A DNA stretch of 22,021 nucleotides from Larix sibirica (lineage: Eukaryota > Streptophyta > Pinopsida > Pinales > Pinaceae): contig NWUY0300018762.1 in assembly GCA_004151065.3 (NCBI GenBank), positions 47,352 through 69,372 of the forward strand, in the 5' to 3' direction. Below the pieces are notes generated by a model that was not told where the DNA came from, searched no databases, and was given only the letters and a program-made list of their open reading frames with translations. The position numbers and the translations under genes are program-made. Below, piece by piece: positions 1 through 7,849 of this stretch. Numbering within the stretch: position 1 is the stretch's first letter; each line of letters opens with the position of its first letter.

Positions 1-95
1 GTCGGCTCCTTTTTCTCCGTGAATGGTCCTTTCTTCCGCGGATTGTCCTTCTTCGCTGCTGTCATCTTCCACACTTTATGTGGTCTAACCTCATT
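1..95. other. CpG-dense segment of unknown origin at window edge
   Basis: This stretch has several CpG dinucleotides (including a CCGCGG at about 38-43) whereas the adjoining LINE is CpG-poor. On the minus strand one frame reads a basic peptide beginning MTAAKKDNPRKKGPF. It does not match what should follow the reverse transcriptase box of the neighbouring LINE, so a sequence junction probably lies near 90-105. The product is not recognised, and the window edge cuts the segment. Confidence 0.3.
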
Positions 96-2194
96 CCAAC
101 AGTACCAAAAAGTAAGCCATCATCTACAAAAAGTAGGTGAGAGATATTTAAAGCAACTTATAATTTGACACCCTTAATTTTTCCTTTAGATTTAACATTA
201 TTAATCAATCTACTAAAACCTTCAATGATTAAGAGAAATAAAAGGGGAGACAAAGGGCATCCTTGTCTGATGCCTCTGGAACTCTTGAAGAATCCAGAAG
301 GAGCTCCATTTATCAAGATTGCAAAGTTTGTTGTGGATACACAATCCATGATCCAATTTATAACCAGGGGTGGAAGACCAATCTATATGAGAATCAGTCT
401 CAAATATATCCAGTCCACTATGTCATAAGCTTTCTCCAAATCCATTTTGAGTAATAAAGCCTTAAGCTTCCTCTTTTTGACTGAATGAATGATCTCTTGA
501 GAAATACCAGTTGCATCTAAAATTTGGCGATCCTAGAGAAAGCCAAATTGTTATGAAGAAATGTATTTGGAAAGTGCTGGCTTCAACCAAACATAAATAA
601 TCTTAGTAACGATTTTGTTAGTCAGATTACACAGAGCAATCGGTCTAAAATATGAAAAGGATTTAGGCTTGTTACTTTTTGGGATTAGGGTGATGAAAGT
701 AGAATTCAAAGCCCCCGAAATGTAACCTTCTGTTCTTGATAATTCCACCATATTGAGAATATCCTTTCCCATAATATAAAAAAGGTGAAGAAAAAGTTGA
801 ACAGTCCATCCATCTGGCCCTGGGATTTTTTTCCTTAGCAAACAATTTCAGGGTTTCTTCAACTTCCATCAAAGTTACCTGCTTACCTATTTCCTTTGCT
901 TCCAAATCATCAAATAACATAGGAAACAATCTGGTAATCTTCAACCGTGCTTCCAAATCACAGGACCCAGAATCAGAGAAAACTTTTCCAAAATCATTTT
1001 TAGTTGAAGATTGCAATTCCTCTTGTCCATTAATAAAATTGCCTATCTCATCTATTAGTTCCCATATAGCATTAATGTTTCTCCTCTGTGAAGCACAGGT
1101 ATGCTTTTTTTTGTGTGTTTTTGTCCCCCAAACCAATCTAAAGGGCTCTTCTTTTGAGTCTCCAATCCATCTCTTCCTGCCTAAGGATAAGTTCCTTCAT
1201 TTGCTCATAATCTTTTAGTTTTGAAAAATATTCTTCTACCAAATTCTTGTCAATATTCCTTAAATGAATAGTTTGGATTTGTTCTTCCATATAGATATAC
1301 TCCTGTATGTCCTTTAAATTCTGCAATTTGATCCAACTTGTAACCACCTCTTTTAGTTTTTTGAGTTTATAAACTAAAAATTCCATTGGATTCAGGGCTT
1401 CTGCCACCTCAAAACTGAGCCAAAAATTCCTAATGTGATTGCAAAACTCTTCATTCAACAACCAAGAACTATTAAATTTGAAAGGAAACTTCAAAGGAAG
1501 TTTAGTATCATCCAATTGTAAATAGACCGGCTAATATTCAGAGAACTTGGATTCCCCCACCCAAGACCTGTAACGTTGAAAGGATTGAAGAAAAATGAAC
1601 TTAACAAGGAATTTATCAAGTCTTTTATGTATACCCTCCACACCACTCCTAGCATTCGTCCAAGTTGGAAGAAGGACACTTGGGAGAACATCCACCAAAT
1701 CAAAACTACGCAGTAACTCTGAAAAATATCCAGCCATATCATCCATCCTGACAGAATGTCCCCATATCTCCGATATTGACATGGTGAAATTTAAATCACT
1801 TGCAATAATTGTATTATCCATATTAAGAAGACCAGACAGTTTCAAGGAATCCCAGAAGTTTCCCCTATCCTTGTATGGTCCATAACAATTTAGTATGGAC
1901 AATTTTTTTCTTCAAAATACCACTCCACCCTTCAATTAATAGTCCCCATCTGGTTCTGAAAGACTGAAAATTATAATAACAAGGATTTCAGCCAGACAAC
2001 ATACCCACTGAACTTACAACCAACAATTCCCACCCACGTAGACAGTTTGCAACCTTCTCTAAAGCACAAGAATCCAAACACGTGGTTTCTTGAAGTAGTA
2101 TAATCTCAGGACTAGTATTTTGTATTAGTTTGGTTAAGGCCCTACCCCTTGAAGCCTTCCCCAAACCCATGACATTAATGGACATAATAGTCAT
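95..2194 (-). pseudogene. LINE ORF2: AP-endonuclease plus reverse transcriptase, broken
   Basis: The endonuclease begins at ATG 2194; its N-terminus retains IILLQET with the catalytic Glu. It resumes at 1902 with the GDFN-like box (SDLNF). The expected SDHWP box near 1530 reads SEY-stop-P, so the catalytic His is lost. The linker (1515-1138) and RT palm follow. RT motifs visible are IPGPDGW, FRPIALCN, LKMDLEKAYDIVDW (motif A, near 420), RGIRQGCPLSPLLF (near 250) and LLFVDDGLLF (motif C, Asp-Asp at 119-124). From 841 to about 95 the RT stays in one frame with stops at 551-553, 533-535, 383-385 and 158-160. Frameshifts lie around 1990-1900, 1140 and 800-840. The family normally encodes well over 1,000 residues; here the part after motif C is gone. 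In life it nicks the target DNA and copies the element RNA in the nucleus. Confidence 0.9.
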
Positions 2195-2196
2195 TA
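2192..2196 (-). promoter_or_regulatory. TAATG stop/start overlap between LINE ORF1 and ORF2
   Basis: On the minus strand the ORF1 stop TAA (2196-2194) shares its last A with the ORF2 ATG (2194-2192). Both frames are clear: the ORF1 tail ends GD-stop, and the endonuclease starts MTIMSINVMGLG. Stop/start overlaps of this type are known in some non-LTR elements, where ORF2 is translated by termination and re-initiation. That mechanism is inferred here. Confidence 0.6.
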
Positions 2197-3700
2197 ATCA
2201 CCCAAAAAAATGGGCATCTGTGCTCTAGGTGCCTTGTTAGAAACTTGAGTATTCATGCTATCATTTCCTTTCATGGTTTCTTCAATTATGAGAGAAACTG
2301 GTTTATAACTTACATCATCAACATCTGAAAATTGTGGTTTGGATTTCTTTTTATTTTTCCATATAGTTACATTTTGAAACCGCAGAATTTGGATGTGGTT
2401 GACTTTAGGATTCATGGAGGGGTTTTTCAAAAATACCTTCAGTGGCGTAAAACTATCATCGAGACAATGAGGGCTATAACCACTCTCAGCCAGTAAGTTT
2501 TGTTCTGAGTTAGAGAAAATCGCAACATCCTGAGTTTTGTGAAAATCCAGAACCATAATATCCCCCCGGTTAGTGTTAAAAGTTCTGTCATTAACTGGTT
2601 TTGTATCCATGATAGGACACTGCGGGGAATTAGAAACCCTAGACAAAGAATCATTTAAATCCAGTTTTTTAACCAAATCCAAAGGAAAAGTCAAAACCCC
2701 CTTACTTAAGGCACCATAAGTATAATTTTCCCCCAAATTTAATACTACATCCACATTAGAAATACATTTATCTAGTTCTTTTTCCGCTGATATGTAAAAA
2801 TCAAGCTCTTCTATGGAAACATCCTTATAGGGAGTGGGGGAATTTGGAAAAGACTTACTCGATACCGCTCCATGTGAAGTTGATTTCTTGAAATTTGGAC
2901 TGCAATCCCCTGACATCCCAGTCTCAGAAACCAAATCAATACAGTTCTCATAGGCATCCCATAATAAGTTAGGGATTTTGCTTGAATATGTCTTGTTTGT
3001 ATGGAATTGTAGCATTGAAAAGGGATTTTAAAATAATCCAATCTTTGCCTAGAAGAACGAGCACCCCAAGTCACTTCCACTTCTCCTGGTAAACCTTTAG
3101 ACATCTCTAATTCAACCAAAAATATTTCCAAACACTTATCCACACAAAATAAGGATTTTTTATCCATTCTGATAAATTTTCCAACTGCATTTGCCAACCC
3201 TATAAAGATGTTTTCCGTCCATAGTTCTATAGGGAAACCTGGTAGTAACATCCATATGTGTCTTCTAGATTGTTTTTCCTTCAGAGGGTTGAAGGAGATA
3301 TGTCATCTTTTTAGCACAATGGATCCCTCCTTGAATATCTAAATACCCTTAAGAATTTCCTCAATTCGCTCAGGATCCAGAAAGATAAACATAATCCAAC
3401 GATTAACCAGTAAATTAACACGAGGAGTAAAACCCACAATTGGGACCCAAAATTTGTTCACCCATTCAATAATTTCCCCTCAGTTCCCAACGGAAAAATC
3501 AATTTGACCCACCAAAGCCTTTTTTTCCAACATTTCCACCCTATCCAAGTTCGTATCCATACCAATGGTAAAATGGTCCAAACCTTCCTTAGCTTTAATC
3601 CCCTTAAGTCTCCTGCGATATCAAGCTTTCTCCCCAAACAGACCTCGTCTTGTTACATTGTGATTTCCCTTATTATCCAGACATTCCTCCCATCCAGACC
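2194..3700 (-). pseudogene. LINE ORF1: DUF4283-like gag protein with degenerate zinc knuckle
   Basis: From about 3560 to 3030 on the minus strand a frame reads LEKKALVGQIDFSVGN, then WIMFIFLDPERIEEILKG, LLPGFPIELWTENIF and VDKCLEIFLVELEMSKGLPG. This is the pattern of the DUF4283 domain of plant LINE ORF1 (known from the family). In-frame stops replace expected Trp codons in several places. Right after it, near 3010, comes a broken CX2CX4HX4C-type zinc knuckle: the first Cys and the His are visible, and a frameshift splits the rest. The frame then moves to a 270-residue Ser/Asp-rich tail (3015-2194) that ends in TAA overlapping the ORF2 start. ORF1 proteins coat the element RNA. The N-terminus is uncertain; an ATG near 3700 starts MGLDGRNVWIIRE but meets a stop soon after. 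Confidence 0.72.
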
Positions 3701-4260
3701 CATAACGCCTTTGTTCAGAATGAACAAACTGTCAAGACCCGAGTTCAAGTAGAGAAAGTGAGGTAGGATGAATTAGCATATCGTATCTTAGTGAAACCCT
3801 ACTCGACCTGGGAACCGGTTAGTGCCGGTAAAAAATATGCCACATGCCCTTGAAAAGAGTAGACTACTCTATTCAGAAAATCCCCTCCTTCCAACAAAAG
3901 GACAAAGGAGATCCCAAAAAAATATAATATCACAACAAATAGTAACCAGTTCTTGCGTAGAAACCACGAAAATAATACAATAAGGACAAAAAAAACCATA
4001 ACTCTAAGGATAGTCGGGGACCAAGAAACCAGAACACCAACCTTAAGGAAAAGAACTGAAAAACCTAGAAGCAAGAATGAAAAGCGGGGTAGCAACATAA
4101 AGGCTTTATTCCCACTTTTTTCTTTTGGTTGGTACTGGGCCGATCCAAAGGATAAACTTGACTCCGAGTCCTATTGCGTACCAAATCCTATCATCCTACC
4201 GAATTTTCTAGTAGTTCTCCAAACCTTAGCTTCATTTCCCCCACTCCATCTTCACCATTG
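3700..4260 (-). other. Probable LINE 5' UTR or flank
   Basis: No domain is recognised. A 99-residue hydrophobic frame on the minus strand (4098-3799) and a 102-residue basic frame on the plus strand (3953-4261) overlap each other, and neither resembles a known protein. The position just upstream of ORF1 suggests 5' UTR. The boundary cannot be placed without another copy. Confidence 0.3.
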
Positions 4261-4261
4261 A

Positions 4262-4501
4262 TTCATGTTGTTGACTCTATTTAGATATATATTATTTTTC
4301 CCATTATTCTCTAACGATATGTTACAAACCCATTTCTTTCTCAAACTCCCAATTGATTGATGGGAAATTTGATTCATGAAACTTTGCTTATAAGGTTTTG
4401 GCCCATTTTAAAAGGGTTCATATCATTCGTATGTATATCAAAACAAAACTTTACTTAATTGGAAAAAGATAAAATACTTACGCAAAATTTGAATTTGTCT
4501 A
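4262..4501. other. AT-rich stretch without recognisable gene
   Basis: No reading frame of note, RNA gene or repeat was seen. It is simple AT-rich intergenic DNA between the LINE and the next insertion. Confidence 0.5.
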
Positions 4502-4520
4502 CCTTTTATTTCACTTCATT
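4502..4520 (+). repeat. Left direct repeat (probable target-site duplication)
   Basis: The sequence ccttttatttcacttcatt matches ccttatttcacttcatt at 6041-6057 except for a 2-base indel. It is followed at once by a T-run (4519-4527) and then unique sequence. That is how the 3' end (A-tail on the minus strand) of a retroposed element meets its target-site duplication. Confidence 0.55.
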
Positions 4521-4732
4521 TTTTTTTACCCAAAATTGAGAAAGTTTTATATTAAAAGAGGATTGCGGCCGAACCATCCAGCCAAATAGAGTACAAAATA
4601 GAGAGGCAAATTTTCTATCTACCAAAATTCAATATTGCCAGTATCCCTGGAGTTTGTCCATCTAATTCTATTGGAGTTTTTAGTTTCAACTAGCCTACTT
4701 GTATAGATTTTTACAAAAGCATTACAACAAAA

Positions 4733-5250
4733 TTGACATTTGTGACACATAATTAGAAAAAGACATGGTAGTTCGAAAAACCTGGTGGCCTTGAGAGCTA
4801 AGTTCTTGGAGGATAACGCGACAAAAATGACTCACCAATGCTTTTTTGGGGGTGCTAATGCTGATTGAAGTCCTTATTCACGGATGGTTCATCACTTTCC
4901 ATCCCCTGAAAGGTTTTTGGGGATCCCACAGAGGAGAGGGATCGGTGCTCCACTCGACGCACCTAGGGTGCAACTTTTTTTTTTTTTAGGTACTGAACCT
5001 CTGCTGCAGAGTCTTTATCTACTCTCCCTGCTCACGCCCTCATCCACGCAAACATTTGATTTCTACCTACATCAGCGTGATTTTTGAATTAGCCTTCTCC
5101 AATTGACCTGTTGCTTCTTCAAACCTATGATTTTCCCGCTTAACCTCGTCCTCCGTTCGTTGCTTTATGCTTCGCTGCCACCTTTCCAAATTGCAAAGAA
5201 GGAAACCAATATTCTGTTCCAACTCTGCAATTCTTCTTTCATGCTAGACT
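4733..5250 (-). pseudogene. Coiled-coil-like coding remnant inside the insertion
   Basis: On the minus strand from about 5250 to 5040 one frame reads HERRIAELEQNIGFLLCNLE, then ERWQRSIKQRTEDEVKREN and FEEATGQLEKANSKITLM, before a TAG at about 5067. Charged residues and heptad-spaced Leu/Ile suggest a coiled coil. Upstream is a Ser-rich stretch with a TAG where CAG would fit. Further 3', a frame from about 4860 to 4733 reads LVSHFCRVILQELSSQGHQV and ends at a stop. A 13-base T-run at about 4975-4987 separates the two pieces. The family is not recognised; coiled-coil gag-like proteins and host coiled-coil proteins both remain possible. Confidence 0.35.
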
Positions 5251-5389
5251 GATGACATCGAGGAACATGAGCTGGATCCTGCCATGACTCCAGCTCTGCA
5301 CCAAACCATAAGATAGTTGTTCTACCGCTTCTGACTTAGCCCTAGTTGATCACGGGATGCCACACTATGGCTTCCCTTCTCCTTGTTTG

Positions 5390-5683
5390 CTAAGATAGCT
5401 TTGCAAGAATGATGAATTTTCCACCTTCCCTATTCGCCATATCATGAAGAATCCCACACACTTTAAGAGGAGGACGAGAGGACATATTCATCATGTTCTG
5501 AGGTGCAATGAATCTCAACTCCTTCAGGATTGGATGGTGATGTATAATAACCTGTTTCCATCTTGCGTTATTAGAGTATGGGTTGCTGCTTGTTTTGTAC
5601 GCTTGCCACATGAGTACTTCATTGATGTAAGGGTTTATCATTAGGGGATGTGGGTTGGATGGGTGGCCCACCCTATTTTGCAC
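5390..5683 (-). other. Unrecognised 97-codon frame after the RNase H remnant
   Basis: An open frame overlaps the last codons of the RNase H remnant in another frame and continues toward the insertion's 3' end. It is rich in Asn, Pro and His. No domain is recognised. It may be 3' UTR that happens to be open, or a second coding part of the insertion. The antisense frame at 5444-5644 is shorter and equally unremarkable. Confidence 0.2.
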
Positions 5684-6040
5684 AATCCTTCCACCAAGGA
5701 GGAAGCAAGATTAGCTTGTGAGTATGTTATCTTGACATGTTTCCTTAACACATGATAAAATTATGTTTTTTTTAACTTCTCACATCGTTGGAGAATTCTC
5801 ATGATCAACCGGTTTAAATACGGGTCTTTTGGAGGAGTTGTTGAGACCATACAATGAATTATTCTCTTTGAGTCTCCTACAATGGTGAGATATTGGCATC
5901 CTTTTTCCAAGGCGAGATCCATACCATTCCATAGAACCAGAGCCTTTGCTTGATTGTTTGAGGTTGTTCCTAACCTTGAGGCATACCTCCATTATTTGGA
6001 TTCATCGAGGCCAAGAAGTACCCCTCCTGCTCCCGTCGTC
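5655..6040 (-). pseudogene. RNase H domain fragment (RVT_3 type) of a LINE-like ORF2
   Basis: Starting at the insertion edge, the minus strand reads GAGGVLLGLDESK, a stop, WRYASRLGTTSNNQAKAL, LALEKGCQYLTIVGDSKRII and LNRLIMRILQRCEKLK. After a frameshift near 5760 it reads FYHVLRKHVKI and SQANLASSLVEG. These follow the plant RNase H order: strand 1 hairpin, TNNQAE helix, GDS box with its Asp, and the HVLR...AD.LAN end. The first catalytic Asp lies at or beyond the truncation and is not seen. The final AD is degenerate (SQAN). The domain normally degrades the RNA strand of the RNA-DNA hybrid. Plant LINEs often carry it after the zf-RVT region. This copy is inactive. Confidence 0.7.
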
Positions 6041-6057
6041 CCTTATTTCACTTCATT
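6041..6057 (+). repeat. Right direct repeat (probable target-site duplication)
   Basis: This is the partner of 4502-4520; see that entry. It adjoins the RNase H fragment directly, so the RNase H sequence begins at the insertion boundary. Confidence 0.55.
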
Positions 6058-6243
6058 TTTTAATAAAATAAAAAGACTATTTTTAAAATATTGGTTAACT
6101 ATATAGACAAAATAATTATTTTTCAAAAAATATTTTATATCTCACTTCATTTTCTAATGAGATAGAAAGAGTCTCCTTGGTTAGCTATGTAAAAAACAAA
6201 ACTAGTTTTACCTATATAAAAAAACTATTTTTCAAAAAATAGA
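6044..6243 (+). repeat. Degenerate tandem direct repeat, about 95-105 bp units
   Basis: Unit 1 (about 6044-6137) and unit 2 (about 6138-6243) both begin tat(t/c)tcacttcatttt, both contain ggttaactatat or ggttagctatgt, and both end in atttttcaaaaaata. Unit 2 has an extra stretch in the middle. No function is visible. Confidence 0.45.
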
Positions 6244-6244
6244 T

Positions 6245-6455
6245 TTAGTTTTCTCACTTATGTTGGTTATGATTTTTATAAATAAAATTGAAAATTTATA
6301 CTTTTAAATAAAAATATATTTTTTTAAAAAGATTATATACAAATGAAAAATATGTGTGTTACTATTACTAAAGTTACGCATGGAAGATTTGACTTTTACA
6401 ATTGTCGACTTAGGGTCTAATATTTAGTTTTGTAAATTTTTTTGGCGTGGTTTTA
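6245..6455. other. Very AT-rich DNA, no gene seen
   Basis: Long A and T runs and no usable reading frame. No RNA gene or repeat boundary was recognised. Confidence 0.5.
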
Positions 6456-6458
6456 AAA

Positions 6459-6890
6459 CAAAACGGAATGCACCTTTCCCGGTATGTGCATGGCAACCGG
6501 TTCTCGATGATCTGAAACCCCATAATGACTATGAGATGGCTCCCACCTCCGGTGACAATGATACCCTCCAGCTATCGCTAAATTGGGTAGCCGACACTTG
6601 GCGACGGTGATGACTAGACAACTCTCGACCTTCGACGACGACAACCTCTTCCGGCTACTGGTGAACTGGGCGCTACCTTTGATGCATGTAGCATTGAACA
6701 CTGCATTGAAGTCCACCACCAACTCGACCAACAACCATGCAATTACTTTGGTGCCCAATTCTTCTGCTCCTGCTTAGATTCAAACACATCCTACATCCCC
6801 CCAGAGAATTTCAAATTTTTCGAATTTTGTTAGAGCCTTTGGAGCTTTCTGTCTGGATAAAGATTTCTACGATGATTTTTGGATAGGGTT
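6459..6890. other. CpG-dense patch with open frames on both strands
   Basis: CpG sites cluster between about 6479 and 6740 (for example ttcgacgacgacaacctc and ggcgacggtgatg), unlike the surrounding DNA. The minus strand is open for 101 codons (6758-6453) and the plus strand for 64 codons (6583-6777). If the plus frame is read through its TAG at 6775-6777, it continues with PTSPQRISNFSNFVRAFGAF toward 7000. That string loosely recalls the N-terminus of plant LINE ORF1 proteins, but too weakly to name. No known domain is supported. Confidence 0.25.
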
Positions 6891-6994
6891 GAGAGGTAAT
6901 GAAGAGGAATGTAGGCAGAGATTGATTTCCGGCCAGTTTATCGCCATTTATTGCTCAGCAAATCTACTCCTCCGAGTGCTCTGCACCTCCCTTG

Positions 6995-7066
6995 TAGGGA
7001 AAATTTTAAGGATCCATAATTTTCTCAAAGNTAGGGAAAATTTTAAGATCCATAATTTTCTCAAAG
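6995..7066 (+). repeat. 36/35-bp duplication separated by a single N
   Basis: Bases 6995-7030 and 7032-7066 are the same sequence (tagggaaaattttaag...) apart from one extra g in the first copy, with one undetermined base at 7031 between them. This is the pattern left when two overlapping contig ends are joined without merging. A true tandem duplication is also possible. The 60-codon frame that crosses it (6889-7071) is therefore unreliable. Confidence 0.7.
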
Positions 7067-7200
7067 TGTAGAAACCTTGGCGAATCTTACTAATTCTTAA
7101 ATTTGCAACCATAAAATGTTTGGCGATTAAAAAAAAAAAGGTTCAAATTTCCAAGGACTTTATATAGTCTTTGGACAACTTTCGTGATTTCTAGAGTAAA

Positions 7201-7305
7201 AAAATTTTATCCCATGGAATTTGGGTGAATCATCTTTGAAAAAAAGGCAAATTGGTGAATCATTTTTTGGAAAAAAGGTCAAAAAAATCCCATGGGATAA
7301 ATTTT
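7201..7305 (+). repeat. Inverted repeat with internal direct repeats
   Basis: The arm aaaattttatcccatgg (7201-7217) is nearly the reverse complement of ccatgggataaatttt (7290-7305), with a 72-base loop. The loop contains two copies of ggtgaatcat followed by a purine run (near 7224 and 7254). It could fold as a hairpin or be a small MITE-like relic. It lies beyond the 3' end of the candidate gene at 7405-7848. Confidence 0.45.
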
Positions 7306-7404
7306 GCCCCTAAAAGTTTCCTTGCTTCCTTGTCCTCCATCCACGCTAATCACAAGACGCAATTTTCTCCTTTTTAGTAGTGTTGAAAGGGCCGTGTTGC
7401 TTCA

Positions 7405-7848
7405 TTCAAGTAAGGATTCCTTCAACTTAGCCACTCTTCTACTCTTAACTTGGATTTCTTTCAGTTTTTCTTGGAGGATTTTGCTCACATGCTTTACTAT
7501 CTTACTCATGTCATGTTTAGGATTCCCTGGATTGTGATATTTCAGGACAATATACCTACAAAAATTAGTTTTTTAATAGAAAGAATATATTAAGACCATA
7601 AGAAATGAGCCTCACCAGGGATAGAATGTAATGAAGTATTGTCGCCCCAATGTTTTTGAAACATTTTGAAAGGTTGGATTTTTTGCATAATTAATGGTTT
7701 TAGTGATCAAGATTTTGATTTCTAATTTGCCAATTAAATGACAAAAAAAAGTTATATCTTTATCAAGGTCTCCGTGATAAACAAAAAAAATCCACTGTGG
7801 TTTCTTCATGCCAAAGTTTATAGGAAGCCATGCAAAGTTTCCCGTCAT
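7405..7848 (-). CDS. Unrecognised two-exon candidate gene (3' end)
   Basis: Exon 1 (7848-7616) encodes a frame beginning MTGNFAWLPINFGMKKPQW. A 60-base AT-rich intron (7615-7556) has a GTGAGG donor and a TTTTTGTAG acceptor. Splicing keeps the frame and joins FITFYPW to YIVLKYHNPG. Exon 2 then gives a Lys-rich amphipathic helix (HDMSKIVKHVSKILQEKLKE, then RRVAKLKESLLE) and a stop at 7405-7407. Total is about 127 residues, perhaps with more exons upstream. The in-frame splice and helix pattern make a real or recently lost gene plausible, although the intron is short for a plant. No family is recognised. The overlapping plus-strand frame at 7304-7537 lacks such features. Confidence 0.4.
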
Positions 7849-7849
7849 T

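Larger units (their letters stand above)
95..3750 (-). mobile_element. Decayed plant L1-type LINE, 3' end missing
   Basis: Read on the minus strand, the order is ORF1 (about 3700-2194), then ORF2 (2194 to about 95) with an AP-endonuclease followed by a reverse transcriptase. This is the standard layout of plant non-LTR retrotransposons. Both ORFs carry many stops and frameshifts, so the copy is dead. The element ends just after the FVDD catalytic box. The thumb, zf-RVT, any RNase H and the poly(A) end are absent. Losing the 3' end is unusual, because LINEs normally lose the 5' end; a later deletion or insertion is likely. The 5' limit is uncertain: the ORF1 N-terminus is near 3700, and the 5' UTR may run to about 4260. 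Confidence 0.88.
4521..6040 (-). mobile_element. 5'-truncated retroelement insertion carrying RNase H
   Basis: The segment is bracketed by 17-19 bp direct repeats (4502-4520 and 6041-6057). On the minus strand it ends in a run of A (complement of 4519-4527). Its other end falls inside an RNase H coding sequence, as expected when reverse transcription stops early. The 3' 1.1 kb holds further coding-like remnants rather than an obviously plain UTR. Insertion by target-primed reverse transcription is inferred. A caution: the same motif occurs in degenerate form once more, in the local repeat at 6138-6243, so the flanking match could be part of an older repeat. Confidence 0.5.

Noticed and set aside
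158-454. Plus-strand frames of 87 and 63 codons
   Set aside because: Antisense to the well-supported reverse transcriptase on the minus strand.
3799-4261. Hydrophobic minus-strand frame and basic plus-strand frame, possible membrane protein
   Set aside because: They overlap, neither has a motif, and the hydrophobicity follows from T-rich sequence; more likely LINE 5' UTR.
4975-4987. T-run as the poly(A) end of a separate retroelement
   Set aside because: No flanking direct repeat was found next to it, whereas the T-run at 4519-4527 has one.
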